From Gordonia sp. PP30 (GTDB taxonomy: Bacteria > Actinomycetota > Actinomycetes > Mycobacteriales > Mycobacteriaceae), in contig NZ_CP095864.1 in NCBI RefSeq assembly GCF_023100845.1, forward strand, positions 868,001 to 932,000: a DNA stretch of 64,000 nucleotides, written 5' to 3'. The notes under the pieces were generated by a model. That model searched no databases. It was not told the DNA's origin and saw only the letters and a list, made by a program, of their open reading frames with translations. The stretch's first letter is position 1, and the number at the start of each line of letters is the position of its first letter. A program made the translations under genes and the position numbers. This document shows positions 19,966-27,142 of the stretch, piece by piece.

Positions 19966-20163
19966 ATGTCCAAACTCATCGCCCGAGCGAATCGCCGCTG
20001 GGCATCCATTCAAGAAACCGCCGAGTACATCGGCGTCACCGACCGCACCGTACGGCAGATGATTGCCGACGGGCGTCTCAACGGCTACCGCAACGGCAAG
20101 CGTCTCGTCCGCCTTGACCTCAACGAGGTGGACGCCGCCATGCGTCCGATGGGTGCTGCCTGA
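19966..20163 (+). CDS. excisionase-like helix-turn-helix protein
   Basis: 65-aa MerR/Xis-type DNA-binding domain: WASIQETAEYIGVTDRTVRQ (recognition helix), MIADGRLNGYRNGKRLVRL (wing) and DLNEVDAAM. The length suits a directionality factor for the integrase. A stretch of about 118 bp precedes it, with the purine-rich AAAGGGGATG upstream of the start. It is the first gene of a coupled chain: its TGA shares one base with the ATG of the next ORF. Confidence 0.8.
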   Translation: MSKLIARANRRWASIQETAEYIGVTDRTVRQMIADGRLNGYRNGKRLVRLDLNEVDAAMRPMGAA

Positions 20164-20249
20164 TGAGCGTCTACGACTACTTCGACGAGCTCGAAGACCT
20201 CGGGCTCCGCGATCACCAGGCCGACGCGATCGGCGGTGAGACCGAGTGA
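20163..20249 (+). CDS. 28-residue small protein in the coupled chain
   Basis: Short acidic peptide, MSVYDYFDELEDLGLRDHQA and eight more residues. It shares one base with the stop of the Xis-like gene (TGATG) and 4 bp with the start of the next (GTGA). These tight overlaps on both sides and the lack of rare structure suggest it is translated. Function unknown; it might mainly couple translation. Confidence 0.55.
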   Translation: MSVYDYFDELEDLGLRDHQADAIGGETE

Positions 20250-20806
20250 GCGAAATGCGAAACCCCGGCGCTGGGCAGGCAACCGGGGCTCACGAAATCC
20301 ATGCGGTGGATCAAGCACAGTCTAGCTCGATTCCGCTCTTGTCTGCAGTCTTGTCTGCGGAGAACCTGGCTCCGATCCGCACGGTTCTCCGATTCGCCCG
20401 ACCGGATGATGTGCGTCTCATCGACGCGCCGACCGCCGCCGCCCTCGACGTGGCGCTCGACATGGTCGACCAGGGTCGCCAGCCGACGGCGGTCGCCTTG
20501 CACGCCGAGTTGCTGCGTCTCGGTGGCTACGCCGGGAATGCCGGGGAGCAGGTGCGGAACCGCGTGATCGCCGCGACGTCGCCGGCCGAGCCTCCCGAGC
20601 GTCTGCCGGAGTTCGCCGCCGCCGTCCTGGCCGAGGTGTACCGGGCAAAATTTGCGGCCCTCGCGTACGCGCTGGACACGATGGCAGAGACCGCCGCGGA
20701 GTCGGAGCTGTGGGTCACGCTGGAACGCGAGGGCCGTGCGATCCGGGCGGTGCGAGACTCACTCACAGCGCTGCGTCAGCATTCCGGGGCGGTGAGCGAT
20801 GACTGA
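20246..20806 (+). CDS. DnaB N-terminal-domain-like protein
   Basis: 186 aa. Residues of about 30-130 follow the layout of the DnaB helicase N-terminal domain: LLSAVLSAENLAPIRTVL, then ARPDDVRLIDAPTAAALDVA, VDQGRQPTAVALHAELLR and a closing helical part. No ATPase domain is fused; instead the next gene, overlapping by 8 bp, is a RecA-like ATPase. Together they look like a replicative helicase split into two polypeptides, a plausible module for replication of the element after excision. Confidence 0.65.
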   Translation: MSEMRNPGAGQATGAHEIHAVDQAQSSSIPLLSAVLSAENLAPIRTVLRFARPDDVRLIDAPTAAALDVALDMVDQGRQPTAVALHAELLRLGGYAGNAGEQVRNRVIAATSPAEPPERLPEFAAAVLAEVYRAKFAALAYALDTMAETAAESELWVTLEREGRAIRAVRDSLTALRQHSGAVSDD

Positions 20807-22043
20807 TGATCAGAACGTTCCGATTGTCGGCAGGTACACCGACATCGCCGGGCTGCTCGCGGGAACGCTCGACCCGCCGGCCCCGGAGTTCCTGAGCCGC
20901 CTCGACGGCCACGGCCTGCTCTACGGGGCGGCGGTCAACGGTCTGTTCGGCGAAGCCGAATCCGGCAAAACGTGGATCGCGCTTGCGGCGATCGTCGAAG
21001 AACTCCGGTCCCGCGACGGCCGGTGCCTGTTCATCGATCTCGACCACAACGGCGCCAGGTCGGTAGTGCTCCGCCTGCTGGACATGGGCGTTCCGCAGTC
21101 GGTACTGACCGACCCGGCCCGGTTCCGCTACACCGACCCCGATGAGTCACTTGAAGTGCATGGTGCGATCGCCGACTGCGAGCAGTGGGCGCCGAGTCTG
21201 GTGGTCATCGACTCGGTCGGTGAGCTGGTCCCGATGTTCAAGGGCGACTCGAACTCGGGCGATGACTACACCAGTGTGCATCGCAAGACTGCGGCGCGGC
21301 TGGCGAAGCTGGGCGCGTGCGTCATCCTGATCGACCACGTCGCGAAGTCTGCGGACTCGGCGAGTCGTGGTGCGATCGGTGCCGGCGCGAAACGGCGTGC
21401 TGTCGACGGCGCGTATCTGCGCGTGACGTTGCGTAGTCCTTTCACCCCCGGGCGGGGCGGATCGGCAGTTATCACCGTGAACAAGGACCGGCACGGTGGT
21501 GTTCGGGAGCATGCGCACTTGGACGAGGGCTCGAAGGAACCGATCGCGGCGATCTTCGAGATGACCGTCGCCGAGGGGAACATGGGGTGGGCGGTGCGCG
21601 CCCCGCTCGCCTCTGACCGGCCGACCGAGACCGCTTCCCCCGCTGATGTTCTTGCCCTGGCCAAGCTGAATCCCGAGCCGCAGACGCTCCGCGAAGTGAA
21701 GGCCCGGATGAAGTGGGGTAGCACCCGAGCTGCTGCCGCACTGAAGGCGCTGCGTAGCGGTGAACACCTTGTGATCCCCGATCCCGAGGATCACGCCGGG
21801 ACCAAGGACCAGACGTCGGAATCGGCCGATGATCCCCGTGATCCCCACCCTAGGGTCCAGGATCGGGGATCACGCCCTGACCTGCACAAACATTCCGATG
21901 ATCCTGGCGTGATCCCCGAGTCCGGGATCACCAGGAATGCCGGGGATCAACACCTCTGCAAGGTCTGCGGTAGGCCCTGCAAACCCACCATTGCGAGCCA
22001 TCTCGAATGTCTGCTCGCCAACCAGAAAGGAGACGCTCGATGA
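20799..22043 (+). CDS. RecA-like AAA ATPase (RepA/DnaB-type replication ATPase)
   Basis: 414 aa. Walker A NGLFGEAESGKTW near residue 50 and Walker B PSLVVIDSVGELV near 133, followed by LGACVILIDHVAKS, fit the AAA_25/RepA hexameric helicase group. Residues of about 280-325 (LREVKARMKWGSTRAAAAL) resemble a winged helix. The low-complexity Asp/Pro-rich stretch 325-390 is encoded by the TGATCCCC repeat cluster. The last 30 residues hold a zinc-finger-like CKVCGRPCK plus H and C. Probable replication ATPase of the element. Stop overlaps the next ATG (ATGA). Confidence 0.78.
   Translation: MTDDQNVPIVGRYTDIAGLLAGTLDPPAPEFLSRLDGHGLLYGAAVNGLFGEAESGKTWIALAAIVEELRSRDGRCLFIDLDHNGARSVVLRLLDMGVPQSVLTDPARFRYTDPDESLEVHGAIADCEQWAPSLVVIDSVGELVPMFKGDSNSGDDYTSVHRKTAARLAKLGACVILIDHVAKSADSASRGAIGAGAKRRAVDGAYLRVTLRSPFTPGRGGSAVITVNKDRHGGVREHAHLDEGSKEPIAAIFEMTVAEGNMGWAVRAPLASDRPTETASPADVLALAKLNPEPQTLREVKARMKWGSTRAAAALKALRSGEHLVIPDPEDHAGTKDQTSESADDPRDPHPRVQDRGSRPDLHKHSDDPGVIPESGITRNAGDQHLCKVCGRPCKPTIASHLECLLANQKGDAR
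21772..21949. repeat. cluster of TGATCCCC / GGGGATCA octamers (iteron-like)
   Basis: Six exact copies of one octamer, in both orientations, occur in 178 bp: forward at 21772, 21830, 21839 and 21910, reverse at 21865 and 21942. A near copy is at 21923. A 12-bp arm GGGGATCACGCC at 21865-21876 is mirrored exactly at 21906-21917. The cluster lies in the 3' part of the replication-type ATPase gene. It could be an origin or an operator. Confidence 0.6.
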
Positions 22044-22468
22044 TCTCTCCGAATCACGAAACTGACTTGCTTGTCTGGTCGGTGCGCCGCGTCTTGGGGG
22101 CGGGCGAATGGCTGCTGCAGGAGATCAGCGACCACGGCCATGCCGACGAGTGCTGTGACGGTCCGGCCGACGCGCTCGCTGGTGCGCTGGTGGATCTGCC
22201 GCGGCAACTCGCCGCGTTCACGCATTATTCCGACGGCCGCCCGATCGTCTCGTACGTCAAGGCCGACGGCGGCGGTATGCAGTTCTACACACTCTGGCCG
22301 CCGCACCCGGCGGACATGCCTACCGAGGCGTGGGAGGAACTGCCGACCGCCGTGGCGCCGCACGCCCGGCACGGGGATCGCGGCTACGTGGTGGTGCGCT
22401 GGTGCCCGGTGACCTTCACCGGGTCTGTCAGGTACATCGCCCCTCCGCGGCTGGAGGTTGTCCGATGA
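22040..22468 (+). CDS. hypothetical protein, element chain
   Basis: 142 aa, no recognised family. It has an N-terminal helix TDLLVWSVRRVLGAGEWLLQ, a His/Cys cluster HGHADECCDGPADAL, and a beta-rich C-terminal part (RGYVVVRWCPVTFTGSVRYI). ATG at 22040 is chosen because it gives a 4-bp ATGA overlap with the upstream ATPase gene; the end overlaps the next start by 4 bp as well. The context is a chain of coupled early-type genes. Confidence 0.6.
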   Translation: MISPNHETDLLVWSVRRVLGAGEWLLQEISDHGHADECCDGPADALAGALVDLPRQLAAFTHYSDGRPIVSYVKADGGGMQFYTLWPPHPADMPTEAWEELPTAVAPHARHGDRGYVVVRWCPVTFTGSVRYIAPPRLEVVR

Positions 22469-22686
22469 AGAAAAAACGCCGTGGTGTCCGATGCAGATCG
22501 TGTCCGAAGGTCACCCGTTCAGCGACCCGGTACTGCCGGAACTGCCGGCCCGATCAGCTGATCCCGACCGTGCACCTGCTCGGCGACGGCATGGTGTCGC
22601 TGGAGGGGATCACGCTCACGGCCGGGCAGGCCCGCCGTCTCGCCGACGCTCTGCATGACGCCGCCGATCGCGGGGTCGTCCAGTGA
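22465..22686 (+). CDS. small zinc-ribbon protein
   Basis: 73 aa. The N-terminal half has two Cys pairs (CRSCPK and CRNCRP), a probable zinc ribbon, after a Lys-rich start MKKKRRG. The C-terminal half, EGITLTAGQARRLADALHDA, resembles the end of the 130-aa protein encoded at 27143-27535 near the other end of the element. Overlaps both neighbours by 4 bp. Function unknown. Confidence 0.65.
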   Translation: MKKKRRGVRCRSCPKVTRSATRYCRNCRPDQLIPTVHLLGDGMVSLEGITLTAGQARRLADALHDAADRGVVQ

Positions 22687-23018
22687 GCGACCTCGATGAC
22701 GATGCGACCCTGCAGATCTTGAAGCGAATCCTGGCCGGGCTGCCGAAACTGTCCGGTGCGGCGTGTGTCGGTCGGGCGGAACTCTTCGCCCCGGCCGAGC
22801 CCGACGAGCCCGACGAGCATGTCGAGTATCGCCACCGGCACGCCGCCGCGATCTGCTCGGCGTGCCCTGCCCTCACCGAGTGCCGGGAATGGGCGGACTC
22901 GCTCCCGGCGCGTGACCGGCCGCCCGGAGTGCTGGCCGGGACGATCCCCCACCCAGCCGCGGGCCGACCGAGAAAGGCCACGGCAGAGGAGGGCGGTCCT
23001 GGTGGAAATCTCGACTGA
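22683..23018 (+). CDS. WhiB-family iron-sulfur regulator
   Basis: 111 aa. Four Cys in the WhiB spacing: one in SGAACVGR, then a CxxC and a further Cys in ICSACPALTECREWA. These are followed by a turn corresponding to the family's glycine turn, here GVLAGT in place of the usual GVWGG. A short Arg/Lys-containing tail (GRPRKA) could contact DNA. WhiB proteins hold a 4Fe-4S cluster and bind sigma factor; actinophage WhiB homologues act on host or phage promoters. The GTG start overlaps the preceding stop. Confidence 0.85.
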   Translation: MSDLDDDATLQILKRILAGLPKLSGAACVGRAELFAPAEPDEPDEHVEYRHRHAAAICSACPALTECREWADSLPARDRPPGVLAGTIPHPAAGRPRKATAEEGGPGGNLD

Positions 23019-23334
23019 CCAAGTCGCACTCGTGCGGTACGTGGTCGCTGAGTTCGTACGCCGCCGGCAACTCTGCGGGCAGCCCGTACCCGAGCGGGTT
23101 CGTCGACTCCTCGCCGAGGTTTCCGCGCACGGAACCTCACGTCGGGACGCCCAACCACACTCGAAACCAGAGACCGACGACCTGATCGACACCGCCCAAG
23201 CGGCCCAGATCATCGGAGTCTCCACCCGCCGGATCCGCGGCATCGCCGCCGACCTCGACGGGCAACAGATCGCCGGCAGATGGGTCTTCGCCCGCCGCGC
23301 CGTCACCGAATACGCCGAAGCAAAAGGAACCTGA
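23002..23334 (+). CDS. helix-turn-helix DNA-binding protein
   Basis: 110 aa. The C-terminal half is an excisionase/MerR-like domain: LIDTAQAAQIIGVSTRRIRG, then the wing QQIAGRWVFARRAVTEYAE. The N-terminal half is a helical segment with many Arg residues. The GTG at 23002 overlaps the whiB end by 17 bp; no better start keeps the full helical part. This is the element's second HTH protein of this type, so either could be the directionality factor and the other a repressor. Confidence 0.7.
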   Translation: MEISTDQVALVRYVVAEFVRRRQLCGQPVPERVRRLLAEVSAHGTSRRDAQPHSKPETDDLIDTAQAAQIIGVSTRRIRGIAADLDGQQIAGRWVFARRAVTEYAEAKGT

Positions 23335-23335
23335 C

Positions 23336-23506
23336 ATGGCCAACACCGACCCGCTCATCGCCGGAGTCAAGCAGTACCTCGCCGAACTGTCCGACAACGA
23401 GTTCGACGACCTGATCGCCGAAGTCCGCGAACCCGCCGACCACAAGCCCGACGACAAGAGCGTGCAGTCCGGTCGTGACCGCTACCACGCCGGCCGAGGA
23501 GCCTGA
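23336..23506 (+). CDS. 56-residue small acidic protein
   Basis: Small protein MANTDPLIAGVKQYLAELSD followed by NEFDDLIAEVREP and a hydrophilic tail ending DRYHAGRGA. It starts 1 bp after the previous stop and ends 3 bp before the next start, so it belongs to the chain. Sequences of the form DxEFDDLIAxVR occur in short actinophage proteins, but no function is known. Confidence 0.6.
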   Translation: MANTDPLIAGVKQYLAELSDNEFDDLIAEVREPADHKPDDKSVQSGRDRYHAGRGA

Positions 23507-23509
23507 ACC

Positions 23510-24361
23510 ATGACCAACACCACCGTCGACCTGCCGCTCCGCGAACGGATCCGCCAAGCCAACACCGGCCTTCAACACGCGAACACGGTCCGCGACCAGA
23601 TCAACCGGTTCGCCGCTACACGACACGCACACAACGTCGATACCGACTACACCGAGAAGCTCCACGCTGGCGCCGACCCCGCCGAACTGATCGACGACTA
23701 CTGCGCTGCGAAGCTCCGCGAGAACGCCGAGAACGCATTCGGTGCACTCACCGCCAACGTCCTACAACGAGTCGCCGACCCGCGCAGCCACGAAGAACAC
23801 TTCGCCGAGACCGCACTGGCCATGTGCCGCGATGAACTCGACGCCATCTTCACCCGAGTCGACCAGCACCGCGACCTCATCGCCGAACACCCTATGACCG
23901 CCGAGGCGGCCCTCAACGGCAACATCGACGACTATCAGACCGTGCAGAAGATCCTCAGCGACTACGACGCCCTGCGCGCCGAGTACGTACGACAGATCCG
24001 GCTACTCAACCCGGCGATCGGCGGCGCCACGATCAACGGCATCCAGGCCCGCGACTTCCTCGCCATCGACCCCTACTGGGCGCGCAAACGCGCAGTCGTC
24101 CCCATCTCCGACAGCTACCCCGAACCACAGATCGTCCAATGGTTCCGCAGCGGTCACACCATCAAGCCACTGGCGCCGAACCAGTGGATCCTCGCCGTCG
24201 CCGATCACCAGCCCTGGCTGCCCACACCAGTCCAGCTCGACACGATCGTCAGTCAGCTCGAACAACTCTGTTCGCGACCCTGGCATTCGGCCACCGCCGG
24301 CACCGACCGCGGATGGTTCACCCAAGCGATCGCCGCCATCAGCTCAGCCACCAGCGGCTGA
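23510..24361 (+). CDS. hypothetical helical protein
   Basis: 283 aa, mostly helical with frequent Gln, Asn, His and Asp: LRERIRQANTGLQHANTVRD at the start, a long alpha region to about 170, then a mixed C-terminal part with WFRSGHTIKPLAPNQWILAV. No catalytic motif or family recognised. It is the last gene of the rightward chain, and a strong hairpin follows 55 bp downstream. It could be a structural or regulatory phage-type protein; this is not supported further. Confidence 0.6.
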   Translation: MTNTTVDLPLRERIRQANTGLQHANTVRDQINRFAATRHAHNVDTDYTEKLHAGADPAELIDDYCAAKLRENAENAFGALTANVLQRVADPRSHEEHFAETALAMCRDELDAIFTRVDQHRDLIAEHPMTAEAALNGNIDDYQTVQKILSDYDALRAEYVRQIRLLNPAIGGATINGIQARDFLAIDPYWARKRAVVPISDSYPEPQIVQWFRSGHTIKPLAPNQWILAVADHQPWLPTPVQLDTIVSQLEQLCSRPWHSATAGTDRGWFTQAIAAISSATSG

Positions 24362-24415
24362 AAGAACCTGGTGCGACGAGCGCGGTCTGATCACTCCTGC
24401 TCGCCACACCACGGC

Positions 24416-24457
24416 AACCCCGACCCCGGTTCTTGCACACGTCCCGGGGTCGGGGTT
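24416..24457 (+). terminator. hairpin terminator after the rightward gene chain
   Basis: Perfect 14-bp stem (AACCCCGACCCCGG and complement) with a 14-base loop. It closes the chain that begins at the Xis-like gene and makes the 24456 start for the HNH gene unlikely. Confidence 0.7.
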
Positions 24458-24488
24458 GAACCACACCCACCGACAGAAAGCCGCCCCC

Positions 24489-24794
24489 ATGTCCCCCTGG
24501 GTCAACGGAAACAGCCGCACCAGCACACCGGCATGGCGCAAGATCCGCCGGCAAGCCATCATTCGCGACGGCAACGCCTGCACCCGCTGCGGCGCCGACG
24601 GCCGTCAAGTGCAACTGTTCTGCGACCACATCATCCCCGTCGCCGAAGGCGGCACCGACACCCTCGACAACGCCACCATGCTGTGCGGACCCTGCCACCA
24701 GCCCAAGACCCGCAGCGAGGCAGCCCGCGGCCGACAACGCCGAGCAGCCCGCCGCTACCGACCCACCGAACAACACCCCGGTCTGAGTAGCTAG
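24489..24794 (+). CDS. HNH endonuclease
   Basis: 101 aa. It has the phage-type HNH fold: WRKIRRQAIIRDGNACTRCG (first zinc pair), CDHIIPVAEGGTDTLDNATM (DH and N of the HNH motif), and LCGPCHQPKT (second pair and last His). ATG at 24489 is used because the upstream ATG lies in the terminator hairpin. In many phages an HNH protein works with terminase in DNA packaging; no terminase is seen here, so a satellite packaging role or an independent nuclease are both possible. Confidence 0.88.
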   Translation: MSPWVNGNSRTSTPAWRKIRRQAIIRDGNACTRCGADGRQVQLFCDHIIPVAEGGTDTLDNATMLCGPCHQPKTRSEAARGRQRRAARRYRPTEQHPGLSS

Positions 24795-24803
24795 GTGTCC
24801 GTC

Positions 24804-25595
24804 CTACCGATAGATCGCGATGATGTCGAGGGTGAGGCCCGGTCCCTTGATCGAACTTGCGTCGCCATCCTTTGGCACCTCACGAGCCATCTGGCGGCGC
24901 TGGTCTCGCGGCAGGAGATTCATACCTGGCAGTGCGAGAATAGGCAGCCACTCGTCATCAGCCCAACGCTTGATCACTTTGCCCACGACAACCACATCGC
25001 CATCGAGGTCTGCTGACCGCAGGTGCTGGCGCTCGACTTTGCCAGCGACCTTCCACGTGGCGTCCTCGAACTCTCCGACCACCATGAGGTCGGTGTCCGG
25101 CATGGACGCGAGTGCCTGGCGCACGGAGTCCCGCTCCGTTCTATCCGGTAGACCAATGGTGTCGAGTCCCAGAGTCTCAGCCATCGGCTCGAAGCTGGCC
25201 ATCAGATCGAGAGCCTGAACTACGTCACCGTCTCGCTGAAGCATCTTCACCATCTCCGGGACGTAGATGTCGACCGACAGCTCGACGATATGGCCGATCG
25301 GCAGCTGCCCGAGCCCCGCTGGTTCAAACTCGACAGACCACTCGTTTGGAGTATCCCGGCCGAGGGTCGACAGCCGCTCGTACCTCGCTTCCGGCGTATC
25401 GACGATCGAATGAGTCTCGCGTGTCGTCCGCCCCTTGCCGACTCCCGCCGACACCGGGCCAATACCGAGCCGTGCATCGAACTTTCCTTCCGACGCCTGT
25501 TCGCGCGCAATGGACTCGCGTGCGCCGTCCTCGAACGAGCCTAGGTACGCCGAGACGATCGAGTCATCGAGGTAGAGAAATCTGCGGAATGCCAT
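24804..25595 (-). CDS. DUF6414-like protein, possible cargo gene
   Basis: 263 aa, on the opposite strand to its neighbours. The N-terminus FRRFLYLDDSIVSAYLGSFE resembles the DUF6414 pattern (FxYLDxxxVxSYL). A variable Gly/Ser/Thr segment follows, then a beta-rich part with VVGEFEDATWKVAGKVERQ and a closing LTLDIIAIYR. ATG at 25595 is chosen so the protein starts at this motif. The family has no settled function; a lone, oppositely oriented gene near the end of an element is where cargo such as anti-phage genes is often found. Confidence 0.6.
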   Translation of the reverse strand: MAFRRFLYLDDSIVSAYLGSFEDGARESIAREQASEGKFDARLGIGPVSAGVGKGRTTRETHSIVDTPEARYERLSTLGRDTPNEWSVEFEPAGLGQLPIGHIVELSVDIYVPEMVKMLQRDGDVVQALDLMASFEPMAETLGLDTIGLPDRTERDSVRQALASMPDTDLMVVGEFEDATWKVAGKVERQHLRSADLDGDVVVVGKVIKRWADDEWLPILALPGMNLLPRDQRRQMAREVPKDGDASSIKGPGLTLDIIAIYR

Positions 25596-25969
25596 CTGCT
25601 CACCATAGAGCCGAGCCCCGACAACCCGGGGGGCGGAAATCATTTGTTTGGTTCGGAGGGGGGTGGGGGGATGCCCCTCCCCAGCACCTGTAGGGGCCAC
25701 GTAGGGCATACGCGCTGAGGGTCGCTACGGGTCTGGGGATTCTCGCCAACGGGGAGGGGGGATCGGAGAAATACCGCCTAACTAGTAGCGGTCCCTCGCA
25801 GAGGGCTGGTCACCGGACAATGTCCCTGTGACCGTCGTGCCCGCTCGATCCGTTCAGACGAGGTCAGGTCCGGCGCACGCGCAGCGGAGAGCACGTCGAC
25901 GACTGCTCAACTCGCGGCCGCCGCAGTCTCTATCTGTCACAACTCAATCGACGTGTAACGGCTAGCTGC
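25596..25969. other. gene-free stretch with G-runs
   Basis: No credible gene. The plus strand has several runs of six G (at about 25628, 25659 and 25665, and again near 25759), which could form G-quadruplexes. The minus-strand frame extends into here but with an unlikely composition. The promoter of the next gene lies at its right edge. Confidence 0.5.
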
Positions 25970-25975
25970 TATAGT
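25970..25975 (+). promoter_or_regulatory. -10 hexamer of a probable leaderless promoter
   Basis: TATAGT lies 6 bp before the ATG at 25982, so the predicted start of transcription coincides with the start codon. No ribosome-binding sequence is present in the gap. Leaderless messages are common in actinobacteria. Confidence 0.55.
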
Positions 25976-25981
25976 CGTCAC

Positions 25982-26554
25982 ATGGCTACTGAGTGTGACA
26001 CTTGCGGGTCTGAGTTCTCCCCGGCGCGTGCTGACGCCCGGTATTGCTCGGGCCGGTGTCGCACGATCGCCTACCGCAAGCGCAACGAGCCTGAGCGTGC
26101 ACCGCGTAAGCGTCGGCCGCTGCCTGACGCGTTCTGGAAGGGCACGTACGACCTGGAACGGCGTGTGGAGTCGCTGGGGCGTCTGGTCTCCGATGATCGG
26201 TTCGGCCGGAACCGGGAGGTCGTCGCGCAGATGAACCGTGGATCGCTGGTGCGGGTCCGCGATCAGCTCGATCAGATCATCGCCGATCTGTCACACGCCG
26301 AACCTGCTGTAACGGTTACGTTGGTCGATGATGACTCGCCGCGGCCGGTCAAGAAGTCCGATGCCGAGATGCTGGACGAGATCATCGGCTCGATCGCCGA
26401 CTATGCCGAGCTGGTGCAGTTTGTCCGGCCTGGCAAGGTTCCGGTCGACGAGGCCGTGACGATGGCGTCGAAGGCTCGGGTGGCGTGGCAGGTGATCGAC
26501 CGACGCTTGACCAACATCATCACCCCGAGTCGTCACAAGCCTAAGACGCGGTGA
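25982..26554 (+). CDS. zinc-finger protein of unknown function
   Basis: 190 aa. The N-terminal CDTCGSEFSPARADARYCSGRC is a treble-clef-like C-x2-C/C-x3-C zinc site. A basic segment follows (RKRNEPERAPRKRRPL), then two helical regions: one with DLERRVESLGRLV, and one at about 125-180 with MLDEIIGSIADYAELVQFV. The basic and zinc parts suggest nucleic-acid binding. It has its own near-leaderless promoter and stands apart from the main chain, directly before the CRISPR-like array, so it could be a regulator. Confidence 0.65.
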   Translation: MATECDTCGSEFSPARADARYCSGRCRTIAYRKRNEPERAPRKRRPLPDAFWKGTYDLERRVESLGRLVSDDRFGRNREVVAQMNRGSLVRVRDQLDQIIADLSHAEPAVTVTLVDDDSPRPVKKSDAEMLDEIIGSIADYAELVQFVRPGKVPVDEAVTMASKARVAWQVIDRRLTNIITPSRHKPKTR

Positions 26555-26563
26555 CGCTTACGC

Positions 26564-26769
26564 GTGCTCCGCTGTGCGCGGGCCGGACCGGTGTTACAGC
26601 GGTGCAGGCCCAATGCTGGCCCGTGCTCTCCGCTGCGCGTGGGCCGGACGGAGAGATTTTGAAAGATTCAAAATCGTCGTCGGTGCTCTCCGCTGTGCGC
26701 GGGCCGGACGCCTTAGCCGTCGCAGATAAACGAAGATCTTCGCTGTTCTCCGCTGCGCACGGGCCGGGC
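26564..26769 (+). CRISPR. degenerate mini-CRISPR-like array, 4 repeats and 3 spacers
   Basis: Repeats at 26564-26588 (2-bp deletion), 26623-26649, 26683-26709 and 26743-26769 (several mismatches) share GTGCTCTCCGCTG near the start and GGGCCGGAC at the end, 27 bp. Spacers are 34, 33 and 33 bp and unrelated to one another. Length, spacing and the GTGCTC start resemble actinobacterial type I-E repeats. There is no AT-rich leader: the array starts 9 bp after a stop codon, and no cas gene is in the window. Repeats vary more than in an active array. Confidence 0.5.
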
Positions 26770-27069
26770 ACTTCCCGAGCTGGACTGATTGGCACGGCAC
26801 GCCCGGTCTACGTTCACATCCAGGCAATCGAACCCAAGGGTGCCGGTGTCGTTGCCCCATCGCCGGAATCGACCCACGGACCAAGCTCATTACCGCGTCA
26901 GACCACGACTCATAGCCTCACCGGTGACCGGCAAGGCGAGACTGTGGCACCCTCCGCGCGCGCTGCTCGGGTGGCTCTGGACCAGGCAGAGACTGGGCTA
27001 CTGGTCGCCGGTCGGTTTACGTCGGACTCGGCAATAGCGACGGCAACGCGGTCGGAACGGTTGCGTGCG

Positions 27070-27122
27070 TGCCCCCGCGGGAATCGAACCCGCGACCTGC
27101 ATGGGGAAAACGACCATGCAGG
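27070..27122 (-). other. tRNA 3'-end-like fragment preceded by a 9-bp hairpin
   Basis: On the minus strand 27093-27077 is a canonical T arm (GCGGG-TTCGATT-CCCGC), followed by a 7-base acceptor-like GGGGGCA. Just before it 27122-27096 folds as a perfect 9-bp stem with a 9-base loop. No D arm, canonical anticodon arm or 5' acceptor strand is found, so this is a fragment or mimic. The rest of the gene-free stretch 26770-27142 shows nothing else recognisable. Confidence 0.5.
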
Positions 27123-27142
27123 TGACCGTCAGGGCTGGTCGA

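Noticed and set aside
24456-24488. Upstream start for the HNH gene
   Set aside because: The ATG lies in the terminator hairpin stem; the next ATG at 24489 keeps the whole domain.
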